Of a DNA stretch of 64,000 bases, positions 54,140 to 61,937 are shown in pieces (positions within the stretch are counted from its first letter, which is position 1; every line of letters begins with the position of its first letter). The translations under genes were made by a program, and so were the position numbers. This DNA comes from Arthrobacter globiformis NBRC 12137 (GTDB taxonomy: Bacteria > Actinomycetota > Actinomycetes > Actinomycetales > Micrococcaceae): assembly GCF_000238915.1 (NCBI RefSeq), contig NZ_BAEG01000047.1:1-64000 (forward strand). The letters are read 5' to 3'. The notes beneath the pieces are model-generated. The model saw nothing but the letters and a program-made list of their open reading frames with translations, did not search any database and was not told the DNA's origin.

Positions 54140-56383
54140 ATGACCACCACCGCAGCTGATTCTGCCCCCGCGTCCGGCGCCGCCCCCACGGAGACCGCGC
54201 CCGCGCCCACCGACGAGAACATCTGGCTGGAGGACATCTACGGCGAGGAACAGCTGGCCTGGGTACGCGAGCAGAATGCCCGCACGGAGGACCTGCTGGA
54301 AGACGCCGACTACGCCCGGCTCGAGGGCGAGATCCTCGAAGTGCTGGACTCGACGGACAAAATCGCCATGGTGAGCAAGCACGGCGAGTGGTACTACAAC
54401 TTCTGGAAGGACCGGCAGAACCCCAAGGGCCTGTGGCGCCGGACCAGCTGGGAGAGCTACCGCAGCGACGCCCCGGAGTGGGAGGTGCTGCTCGATGTGG
54501 ACGCCTTGGCGTCCGCCGACGGCGTGGAATGGGTCTTTCACGGCGCAAACCTGCTCCGGCCCGAACCCGGGCAGCCGTACCGGCGCGCGATGGTTGCTCT
54601 CTCCCCCGACGGCGGCGACGCCAACCGTTACCGCGAGTTCGACGTCGAAACCCGGGCTTTCGTTGATCCCGCCGCCGGCGGCTTTGACCTCCCGACGGCG
54701 AAGGGGAACGTCTCGTGGCTCGACGCGGACACGCTGCTGGTCGCCAGCACCGCGGGGGATCTCCCCCGCACTGCGTCGTCCTACGCCCGCACCGCAGTGC
54801 GGCTCCGCCGCGGCCAGGTCCTGGCCGATGCGCCGCGCATCTTCGAGATCCCCGAGGAACACATGATGGCCATCGTGGCCCACGACTCAACCCCGGGTTT
54901 TGAGCGGACGTTCGCCGTGGACTGGATCGACTTCTTCAACCGCCGCACGTCCGTGCTCCAGGACGATGACTGGGTGCCGGTGGACGTGCCCACCGACGTG
55001 AACACGGGCGTGCACCGGGAATGGCTGCTGTTCAGGCCGCAGCGCGACTGGACCGTGAACGGCACCACCTATGCGGCGGGCTCTCTGCTGGCGGCTGATT
55101 TCCGGGCGTACCTGGCGGGCGAGCGCGAACTGACGGTTCTCTTCGCCCCGGACGCGCACACCTCCCTGCAGTCCTGGAGCTGGACTCGGAACTTCCTGCT
55201 GCTGAACCTGCTGAAGGACGTGTCCTCGGAAATCCGCGTGCTGGATCCTGCCGACTCATGGCACTCCTCGCTGCTGGACGCCTGCCCGCCGCTGCACGAC
55301 GTCAATGCCTTCGCCGTGGACGACGAGGACGAGGCGGAACGCGGGGCCGGGGACGACTTCTGGCTCGTTGCCACCGGCTTCACGACGCCGAGCACGCTGA
55401 CCCGCGGCACACTGACCCGGAGCGCACTGGCCCGGGGAACCGCCGACGGCGGGGCTTCAGACGGAACTGCAGCGGCAGGCGTGGTGAGCCGCCATGCGGA
55501 GGTGAAGGCGTCGCCGTCGTTCTTCAACGAAGCGGACTACGAGGTGCAACAGCACTTCGCCGTCTCGGCGGACGGCACGAGGGTGCCCTACTTCCAGGTG
55601 GCCGCGCGGGGCCTGGTCCTTGACGGGCAGAACCCCACGCAGCTCTCCGGCTACGGCGGCTTCGAAGTCTCGCGCACGCCGGCGTACAGCGGCACCATCG
55701 GGCGGGCGTGGCTGGAACGGCGCACTGCCGCGGTTCCGGGCGACGGCTTTGCGGAGGGGCACAGCCGCGGCGGCGTGTACGTCGTGGCCAACATCCGCGG
55801 CGGCGGGGAATACGGCCCGTCCTGGCACCGGGCGGCGCTGCAGGAGAACCGGCACCGCGCCTACGAGGACTTTGCGGCGGTGGCCAGGGACCTGATCTCG
55901 CGGGGTGTCACCAGCAGGGAACGGCTCGGCTGCGTCGGCGGCTCCAATGGCGGCCTGCTCGTGGGCAACATGCTGACGCGGTACCCCGAACTGTTCGGTG
56001 CAGTGTCCTGCGGGGTGCCGCTGCTGGACATGCGCCGGTACACGAAGCTGTCGGCAGGACACTCGTGGATTGCCGAGTACGGCGACCCCGACCTGCCCGA
56101 GCACTGGGAATTCATCAAGACGTTTTCGCCGTACCACCAGCTGAAGGACGGCGTGGAGTACCCGGAGACGTTCATCTGGACCGCAACGTCCGACGACCGC
56201 GTGGGTCCCGTGCAGGCCCGGAAGATGGCCGCGCGGATGCTGGCCATGGGCATCCCCAACATCTGGTTCCACGAAGCGCTGGAAGGCGGACACGCCGGTG
56301 CCTCGGACAACCGGCAGGCGGCCGCGCTCCAGGGCCGCAGCCAGCACTTCCTGTGGAAGGCGCTGGCCGAAGGCACGGCCTGA
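54140..56383 (+). CDS. prolyl oligopeptidase family serine peptidase (S9)
   Basis: A 747-residue cytosolic peptidase. A beta-propeller (about 60-440) precedes the alpha/beta-hydrolase domain. The triad is S603 in GGSNGG, Asp near 686 in TSDDRVGP and His near 718 in EGGHAG. It cleaves short peptides, usually after Pro or basic residues. A Thr/Arg/Gly repeat (TRGTLTRSALARGT) near residue 425 is an unusual insertion. ATG 54140 fits the first conserved block. Confidence 0.92.
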   Translation: MTTTAADSAPASGAAPTETAPAPTDENIWLEDIYGEEQLAWVREQNARTEDLLEDADYARLEGEILEVLDSTDKIAMVSKHGEWYYNFWKDRQNPKGLWRRTSWESYRSDAPEWEVLLDVDALASADGVEWVFHGANLLRPEPGQPYRRAMVALSPDGGDANRYREFDVETRAFVDPAAGGFDLPTAKGNVSWLDADTLLVASTAGDLPRTASSYARTAVRLRRGQVLADAPRIFEIPEEHMMAIVAHDSTPGFERTFAVDWIDFFNRRTSVLQDDDWVPVDVPTDVNTGVHREWLLFRPQRDWTVNGTTYAAGSLLAADFRAYLAGERELTVLFAPDAHTSLQSWSWTRNFLLLNLLKDVSSEIRVLDPADSWHSSLLDACPPLHDVNAFAVDDEDEAERGAGDDFWLVATGFTTPSTLTRGTLTRSALARGTADGGASDGTAAAGVVSRHAEVKASPSFFNEADYEVQQHFAVSADGTRVPYFQVAARGLVLDGQNPTQLSGYGGFEVSRTPAYSGTIGRAWLERRTAAVPGDGFAEGHSRGGVYVVANIRGGGEYGPSWHRAALQENRHRAYEDFAAVARDLISRGVTSRERLGCVGGSNGGLLVGNMLTRYPELFGAVSCGVPLLDMRRYTKLSAGHSWIAEYGDPDLPEHWEFIKTFSPYHQLKDGVEYPETFIWTATSDDRVGPVQARKMAARMLAMGIPNIWFHEALEGGHAGASDNRQAAALQGRSQHFLWKALAEGTA

Positions 56384-56509
56384 CGCGCCTGCTGGAGATT
56401 TTGTACAGACATCGCGAGATAGGGCCGCCGCTTGAGCCCGCATTATCTGTGCAAAAACACCGGGGTTTTGGCCGGGCCGGCGCGTTTTTCGCCGGCGGCG
56501 GGGGCCGTT

Positions 56510-56539
56510 TTGCACTGGATGGCCGGTTCTGCGTATCCT
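56510..56539 (+). promoter_or_regulatory. promoter of tRNA-Ser(GCT)
   Basis: TTGCAC (56510-56515) and TATCCT (56534-56539) with an 18-nt spacer, 22 bp before the tRNA. Confidence 0.6.
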
Positions 56540-56561
56540 TGGTGGGCTAGTAATAGCAATT

Positions 56562-56650
56562 GGAGACGTGCCAGAGCGGCCGAATGGACTTCACTGCTAA
56601 TGAAGGGTCGGGGTTAAACTCGACCGGGGGTTCAAATCCCCCCGTCTCCG
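56562..56650 (+). tRNA. tRNA-Ser (anticodon GCT)
   Basis: An 89-nt class II tRNA. Acceptor GGAGACG pairs with CGTCTCC; anticodon stem CTTCA/TGAAG holds CTGCTAA (anticodon GCT); a long variable arm is present. Its last 12 nt form part of an 18-bp direct repeat that flanks the downstream insertion element. Confidence 0.97.
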
Positions 56651-56656
56651 CGTTTG
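56639..56656 (+). repeat. left 18-bp direct repeat flanking the insertion element
   Basis: CCCCCGTCTCCGCGTTTG, covering the 3' end of tRNA-Ser(GCT) plus 6 nt. The identical 18 bp recur at 58023-58040. Confidence 0.9.
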
Positions 56657-56660
56657 TGAA

Positions 56661-56695
56661 GTCTCGGGACATCGGCTACAGATGTCCCGAGACAT
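56661..56695. repeat. left-end transposase-binding type repeats
   Basis: GTCTCGGGACAT (56661-56672) and its inverse ATGTCCCGAGACAT (56682-56695) form a 12-bp dyad. The same motif recurs four times at the right end. Confidence 0.8.
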
Positions 56696-56700
56696 CGACT

Positions 56701-56736
56701 ACACCCCCGGTCTACGGACCGGGGGTGTTTTGTTTT
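56701..56736 (+). terminator. terminator at the left end of the insertion sequence
   Basis: ACACCCCCGGTC (56701-56712) pairs with GACCGGGGGTGT (56717-56728) over loop TACG, then TTTTGTTTTTT on the plus strand. It would stop read-through from the tRNA into the element; the transposase frame also ends inside it. Confidence 0.88.
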
Positions 56737-57883
56737 TTCGGCTGGTAGCCGCGTGCGGGGTCGATGGTGAACTCCGCGAGGATCTCGCCGGTGCCGTGCT
56801 CGACGGCGGTGACGTCGGTGTCCCGGGCGAGCAGGATGATGCGTTTGTGCTTATGGGCGCGGCCGATGCCGAGGTGCCGGAGGCGTCCGGCGTGGCGAAG
56901 GGTGACCTTGCCGTCGGCGTCGACACGGTCGGTGCGGATCCGCCAGTGTTCCCCTTGGGCGGCGATGGCTGGGGCGGCCTTGGGGGTCGCTGCGTAGGCC
57001 TCGGAGGGCGTGCGGCGTTTGAGGGCGCGGTGCGGCCGTTCGTGGTTGTAGACGTGGCGGAACTTGGCCAGGAGCTCGTTCAGGTCCGGGATCGTGTGGG
57101 CCTCAGGCTGGTTCTTGAGCCATTTTTGAGGGTCTGGTGGAAACGTTCGATCTTGCCCTGGGTTTGGGGGTGGCTGGGCCGGCCGTTTTTCTGGGTGATG
57201 CCCAAGGATGCGATCAGGGTTTCGAAGGCGTTGCGGCCGCCGCGTCCGCCGGCGAGACGCGTGGTGTAGACCAAGCCGTTGTCGGTGAGGGTGGAGGCGG
57301 GCAGGCCATGGTCTTGAGCGGTGCCCAGGAAGGCTTCAACCACGACAGATCCGGTGACTTTGGGATGGGCGGTGAGGTGGAGCAGATAGCGGGAGTGGTC
57401 GTCGATGAAGTCCAGGATCTCCACGCTGGTGCCGTCGGCCAGGGTCCAGTAGGTGAAGTCGGATTGCCACATCTCATTGGGCTGGGCGGCGGTGAAGCGG
57501 CGCTGCGAGGACCGGGGCCGCTTATGCGGTTCCGGGACCACGGTCCCTGCGGCGCGCAGGATCCGGTGGATCGTAGACCTGGCTGGCGGTGCGAGGCCCT
57601 CGCGTTCGAGGTGGGCGGCGATGGTCTCGGCCCCGGCGTCGAGCCCCTTTGTAGTCAGCTCCGTGCGCAGGGCAAGGATGCGTTCCCGCACCACGTGGCC
57701 CGTGGCTTGCGGGTTGGTGCGCGGTCTGCGGGAGCGGGGCTCGAGGCCCGCGTCGCCCTCGGCCGCGTACCTGGCTAGGAGTTCGTGGACCCATTGCCGG
57801 CCAACTCCATAGCGGCGGGCAGCCTCTGATTTGGACATTCCGCCCTCAAGTACGGCCAGGACGATGACCTTGTTCTTCGACAT
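56712..57883 (-). pseudogene. IS481 family transposase, frameshifted
   Basis: A DDE transposase of about 390 residues if the frame is restored. The N-terminal HTH is MSKSEAARRYGVGRQWVHELL; the catalytic core has D in QSDFTYW, D in LTDNGLVYT and E in QGKIERFHQTLK. Right after QTL the A-run (57127-57123 on the minus strand) has five A's where six are needed; the frame then ends at 57080. One base of slippage restores KKWLKNQPEAHTIPDLNELL and the whole C-terminal domain to the TAG at 56712. Either inactive, a sequencing error, or recoded; the slippery site is not canonical. Confidence 0.85.
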
Positions 57884-57913
57884 GGCCCATGGTCGACAGC
57901 CAGGGTGTCGCCG

Positions 57914-58016
57914 ATGTCCCGAGACACGCCGGAAAGCGTCGCCAATGTCCCAGGACACGTGTCGCGTATCAGCTGTCGTGCATGTCCCGAGACAGGTGTC
58001 GCCTATGTCCTGGGAT
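57914..58016. repeat. right-end iterated transposase-binding type repeats
   Basis: Four copies of ATGTCCC(G/A)(A/G)GACA-like sequence at 57914, 57945, 57982 and 58005, the last degenerate, at 23-37 bp intervals upstream of the transposase start. Confidence 0.8.
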
Positions 58017-58022
58017 CACACA

Positions 58023-58040
58023 CCCCCGTCTCCGCGTTTG
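58023..58040 (+). repeat. right 18-bp direct repeat flanking the insertion element
   Basis: Identical to 56639-56656. It is followed directly by what looks like the original tRNA-Ser terminator. Confidence 0.9.
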
Positions 58041-58067
58041 GCCCCGGTCCTCGGACCGAGGCCTTTT
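58040..58067 (+). terminator. displaced native terminator of tRNA-Ser(GCT)
   Basis: GGCCCCGGTCC (58040-58050) pairs with GGACCGAGGCC (58053-58063) with one mismatch, then TTTT. Confidence 0.8.
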
Positions 58068-58176
58068 GCGTTCCCGGGCTCCTGCATCTCGGCGGCGGCA
58101 GTCCGTTAACCGCGGCAGCAGTCCGCGTGCCGGACGGCCAAGGCGATGGAGCGCTTTCCGGTGGCAGGATGATTGC

Positions 58177-59652
58177 ATGAACAAGCTTTCTGCCAACGAG
58201 GCCTGGAGCCCCCGGCTGGCCCTGCTTGTGGCGGCCACGTTCTTCATGGAGTTCCTCGACGGGACGGTCCTGACGACCGCGATTCCGAGCATCGCCGGGG
58301 ACTTTGGGGTGCCGTCAGCCAGCGTGAACATCACCATGACCGCCTACCTGATGACTGTGGCCATGGGCATCCCGCTGAGCGGCTGGCTGGCGGAGCGGCT
58401 CGGGGCCCGGCGGATTTTTTGCCTGGCTATCGCTGTCTTTACCGCGGCGTCGCTGCTGTGCGCCGCAAGCCAGGACCTCACGGCGCTGACCGTCAGCCGC
58501 GTCCTGCAAGGCCTGGGCGGGGCGATGATGGTGCCGGTCGGTACGCTGCTGGTGCTTCGCGGGACGCCAAAGTCGGATCTGCTGCGCGCCACGGCCTACC
58601 TCGTCTGGCCCGGGCTGCTGGCTCCGGTCCTGGCGCCACTCGTGGGCGGCGCCCTGACCACTTACCTGTCCTGGCATTGGATCTTCCTGATCAACCTGCC
58701 GCTCGGCGCCGCCGCCTTCCTCGCCGCCCTGCGCCTGGTCCCCGCCGTCGCCGGCGACCGAAACCGCCGGCTGGACTGGCTTGGACTTGCCCTCACCACG
58801 GCCGGCGTGGGAGCGCTGGTGGCGGGACTTGAACTGGCCAGCGGCCACCCCGGCGGTTCTTGGACCTGGCCGAGTATTCTGGCCGGGGTTCTCTCGCTGG
58901 CGGCCGCGGTCTTCTGGATGCGCCGCGCCGCCCACCCGTTGTTTGATCTGACAGTGTTCGGCACCCGCACTTTCCGGGCCACCAACTCGGGCGGCTTCAT
59001 TTACCGGCTGACCATCAGTGCCGTGCCGTTCCTGTTGCCGCTGATGTTCCAGAACGGCTTCGGATGGAGCCCCCTGCACGCGGGCATCATGGTGGCCGCC
59101 GTGTTCATCGGCAACATCGGCATCAAACCCGCGACGACGCCGCTCATCAGGCGCTTCGGATTCAAGCCCGTGCTCGTGTTCGCGTCCCTGGCGTCGGCTA
59201 CCACCTTTGCCCTCTGCGCGACGCTGACCCCGGCCACGCCGGAACCTCTGGTATTCGCGCTGCTCGTGTGCAGCGGGGCCTTCCGTTCCGTTGGCTTCTC
59301 CGCGTACGCGTCGGTCCAGTACGCCGACATTCGGCCCGGGCAGCTGACGTCCGCCAACGCCGTCTCGGCCACGATCGTTCAGCTGGCCACCGGGGCTGGA
59401 ATCGCAGTGGGCGCCCTGCTGCTGCGCCTCTTCGAGTCGGAGCCCCTGCTCTCGTCCGGGCTTGGCGGCATCCTGTCAGCCGGACCTGACGGCAGTGGCG
59501 TGGCCGCCTACCGCGGCGCATTCCTGTCGATTGCGGTGCTGATGCTCCTCAGCACCGTCGACAGCCTTACGCTGCACCGGCATGCGGGGGCCGAGGTCAG
59601 CCGGCCTGGGCCAGCGCCAGCGGAAGCACCGCGCCCGCACCGGCACGTCTAA
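58177..59652 (+). CDS. MFS transporter (DHA2-like multidrug exporter)
   Basis: A 491-residue transporter with about 14 transmembrane helices. Motif D1-like FFMEFLDGTVLTTAIPSIAGDF is in helix 1, motif A SGWLAERLGARRIF after helix 2, and motif C-like LAPVLAPLVGGAL in helix 5. Drug-proton antiport is likely; substrate unknown. ATG 58177 has CAGGAT 6 nt upstream. Its 3' end overlaps that of the convergent recQ gene by 56 bp. Confidence 0.9.
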   Translation: MNKLSANEAWSPRLALLVAATFFMEFLDGTVLTTAIPSIAGDFGVPSASVNITMTAYLMTVAMGIPLSGWLAERLGARRIFCLAIAVFTAASLLCAASQDLTALTVSRVLQGLGGAMMVPVGTLLVLRGTPKSDLLRATAYLVWPGLLAPVLAPLVGGALTTYLSWHWIFLINLPLGAAAFLAALRLVPAVAGDRNRRLDWLGLALTTAGVGALVAGLELASGHPGGSWTWPSILAGVLSLAAAVFWMRRAAHPLFDLTVFGTRTFRATNSGGFIYRLTISAVPFLLPLMFQNGFGWSPLHAGIMVAAVFIGNIGIKPATTPLIRRFGFKPVLVFASLASATTFALCATLTPATPEPLVFALLVCSGAFRSVGFSAYASVQYADIRPGQLTSANAVSATIVQLATGAGIAVGALLLRLFESEPLLSSGLGGILSAGPDGSGVAAYRGAFLSIAVLMLLSTVDSLTLHRHAGAEVSRPGPAPAEAPRPHRHV

Positions 59653-61810
59653 GCGCCCGTCCCGCGACGGTAACCGTCCACCGGCTGTCCACGAGGTCGT
59701 CGATAAGCATCACGCTGCCGCCGCCCAGCCCGGCGAGCTCTGCCGCCAATGACTCCCCCACCACGAGACGGTCCCACACCCCGGCCAGCCGGTAGGCGCT
59801 GTTGCCGCCGCGTCCGCCGGCGGGCCCGCCATGGTCGAGCTGCAGCTGGCCGATGTACGGGATACGGCCGATCTGGGAGATGCCCCGGGCCAGCGAGTCC
59901 ACGAGTTCGGGCCTGCTGCGCGAGGGCATGCTGACGATCGCTGCCGGCCTGCCTGCGCCGCTCCAGCCGGGAATCCGCGAGTCACCGGCGCCCCATTCAC
60001 GCAGCACCTGGACACAGGCCTGCAGCATGCCGGGATCGACAGCGCGGTCCGGAGCCCCGGCCGCGAAAAGTTCGCGCAGCGCCCCGCCCCAGCCCAAGTC
60101 CGTCAGCCTGGCCAGGACCCTTCCGTCAGCCGTGTTTTCGTCGGGTTTGATCTTGCCCTTCACCGGCACCCCGAGGCGGTCCATTCCACTGGGCCACTGA
60201 AGCCTGGGCTCCAGCACGATGCCTGCGCGGCTGAGTGTCTGGCCGGCAGCCTCCGTGGCTGTTGACGCGATCTCCGCGGGGAACCATCGGCCGGCGCAGT
60301 TGTCACACCGGCCGCAGGCGGCGGCGGTCTCGTCGTCCAGGACGGAAGTGATGTACTCCATCCGGCACCCGGCAGTGTCCTGGTAGATCACCATGGAGTC
60401 TTGCTCGTCCACCCGGGCCTCCGCGATGCGGCGGTACCGTTCGGCGTCGTACGTCCACGGCATTCCGGTGGAGCGCCAGCCGCCGCCTACCCGTTCCACT
60501 GCGCCGTCCACGGCGAGCACCTTCAGCAGGAGTTCCAGGGGCGTCCGGCGAAGGTCCACCCGGGCTTCCAACGCCACGGTGGACACGGCCGAGCCCGCCT
60601 CCGCCAGCGCGGTCAGCACAGCCGCGGCCTTCTCCTCGGAGGGCATGGACGCGGTGGCAAAGTACTGCCAGATTTCGCGGTCCTCGGACCCGGGCAGGAG
60701 CAGGACGTCTGCATTGGCGGCGCCACGGCCGGCCCTGCCCACCTGCTGGTAGTAGGCAACCGGGGACGACGGGGCGCCCAGGTGCACCACGAAACCGAGG
60801 TCCGGCTTGTCGAAGCCCATCCCCAGCGCAGAGGTGGCCACAAGCGCCTTGACCTGGTTGTCCTTGAGGAGCTGCTCTGCCCTCTCCCGGTCCGCCGGGT
60901 CGGTGCGGCCGGTATAGGCCAGTACCTCGTGGCCTGCCTCCGCGAGCAGCCTGGCGGTGTCTTCGGCGGCGGAGACCGTCAGGGTGTAGATGATCCCGCT
61001 GCCCTGCAGATCCGCGAGGTGCGTGAGAAGCCAGCCGAGACGCTCACGCGAGTTCGGCAGCGCCAGGACCCCGAGCCGCAGCGACTCCCTGCCCAGCGCG
61101 CCGCGGATGGTCAGCACGCCCTCGCCAAGCTGTTCCTCGATGTCGTGGACCACGCGGGAGTTGGCCGTGGCTGTGGTGGCCAGTACAGGCACGGTGTCCG
61201 GCAGCTGCGTGATGAGGTCGGCAATGCGCCGGTAGTCGGGCCGGAAATCGTGGCCCCAGTCGGAGATGCAGTGGGCCTCGTCGATGACCACCAGCCCCGT
61301 GCGCCGGATGAGTTCCGGCAGCTGGTTTTCGCGGAACGAGGGGTTGGTGAGCCGTTCGGGGGAAACCAGCAGGACGTCCACCTGGTCAGCGGCTAGCTGC
61401 TCCCGCACCGTGTCCCATTCCAGCTGGTTGGCGGAGTTGATGGCCACGGCCCGTACACCTGCCCGGGCTGCCGCCGCCACCTGGTCCCGCATCAGGGCCA
61501 GCAGCGGCGAAACGATGAGCGTGGGTCCTGCCCCGCGCCGGCGGAGCAGCAGGGACGCCACGAAATAAACGGCGGATTTTCCCCAGCCTGTCCGCTGCAC
61601 CACGAGCGTCCGGCGGCCGCCGTCGACCAGCGCCTCAATGGCCTCGAACTGGCCGTCGTGGAAGTCGGCATCCGGCCTGCCCACCAGCTCGCGCAGCACC
61701 GACAGAGCCTGGCCCCGGGTCCCAGTGACCGCTCCCTCATCCCTTCCGGCGCCGGTGCCGGAGCGGCCGGGGGCAGAAGCAAGGACTGGAGCGTGCTGGT
61801 TATTTGCCAT
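59597..61810 (-). CDS. RecQ family DNA helicase fused to a phosphoribosyltransferase-like domain
   Basis: A 737-residue protein. The helicase core has Walker A QRTGWGKS, DEAH box VIDEAHCISDWGHDFRPDY and motif VI QQVGRAGRG. The RecQ zinc site is Cys in CRMEY and CGRCDNC (about 482-505). The C-terminal 180 residues end in a PRPP-binding type motif SVMLIDDLVDSRWT (about 697-710), like ComF-type phosphoribosyltransferases. It unwinds DNA 3' to 5'; the role of the C-terminal domain is unknown. ATG 61810 has GATACT 6 nt upstream. Confidence 0.88.
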   Translation of the reverse strand: MANNQHAPVLASAPGRSGTGAGRDEGAVTGTRGQALSVLRELVGRPDADFHDGQFEAIEALVDGGRRTLVVQRTGWGKSAVYFVASLLLRRRGAGPTLIVSPLLALMRDQVAAAARAGVRAVAINSANQLEWDTVREQLAADQVDVLLVSPERLTNPSFRENQLPELIRRTGLVVIDEAHCISDWGHDFRPDYRRIADLITQLPDTVPVLATTATANSRVVHDIEEQLGEGVLTIRGALGRESLRLGVLALPNSRERLGWLLTHLADLQGSGIIYTLTVSAAEDTARLLAEAGHEVLAYTGRTDPADRERAEQLLKDNQVKALVATSALGMGFDKPDLGFVVHLGAPSSPVAYYQQVGRAGRGAANADVLLLPGSEDREIWQYFATASMPSEEKAAAVLTALAEAGSAVSTVALEARVDLRRTPLELLLKVLAVDGAVERVGGGWRSTGMPWTYDAERYRRIAEARVDEQDSMVIYQDTAGCRMEYITSVLDDETAAACGRCDNCAGRWFPAEIASTATEAAGQTLSRAGIVLEPRLQWPSGMDRLGVPVKGKIKPDENTADGRVLARLTDLGWGGALRELFAAGAPDRAVDPGMLQACVQVLREWGAGDSRIPGWSGAGRPAAIVSMPSRSRPELVDSLARGISQIGRIPYIGQLQLDHGGPAGGRGGNSAYRLAGVWDRLVVGESLAAELAGLGGGSVMLIDDLVDSRWTVTVAGRALRRAGAGAVLPLALAQAG

Positions 61811-61924
61811 TGATTCAGTATCCCAGCCGCCTCTGACACACCAAACCCCGGGCACCCACCATGTGGAAAACGCCGGCGCGCGCTTCTGTGACTTCCACTT
61901 CACTGGCCGCCGCGCGCGTGCCCG

Positions 61925-61930
61925 TAAGAT
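61925..61930 (+). promoter_or_regulatory. -10 box of leaderless phosphohexomutase gene
   Basis: TAAGAT, 7 nt before GTG 61938. Confidence 0.5.
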
Positions 61931-61937
61931 AAGTGCC

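Larger units (their letters stand above)
56657..58022 (-). mobile_element. IS481-like insertion sequence next to tRNA-Ser
   Basis: A 1366-bp element bounded exactly by the 18-bp direct repeats, starting TG and ending CA. The imperfect terminal repeats (about 17 of 24 positions) share the motif TC(T/C)C(G/A)GGACAT. It carries one DDE transposase, frameshifted, on the minus strand, iterated TGTCCCGAGACA-type sites at both ends and an internal terminator near the left end. Insertion separated tRNA-Ser(GCT) from its native terminator at 58040-58067. Confidence 0.85.

Noticed and set aside
57123..57127. Programmed -1 frameshifting in the transposase
   Set aside because: The site lacks a canonical X-XXY-YYZ heptamer and there is only one copy to compare; kept as a question under findings, not as a feature.
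56639..58040. attL/attR of a prophage or integrative element at tRNA-Ser
   Set aside because: The enclosed 1.4 kb encodes only a DDE transposase, no tyrosine or serine recombinase. Target-site duplication by an insertion sequence is simpler, though the length is unusual.
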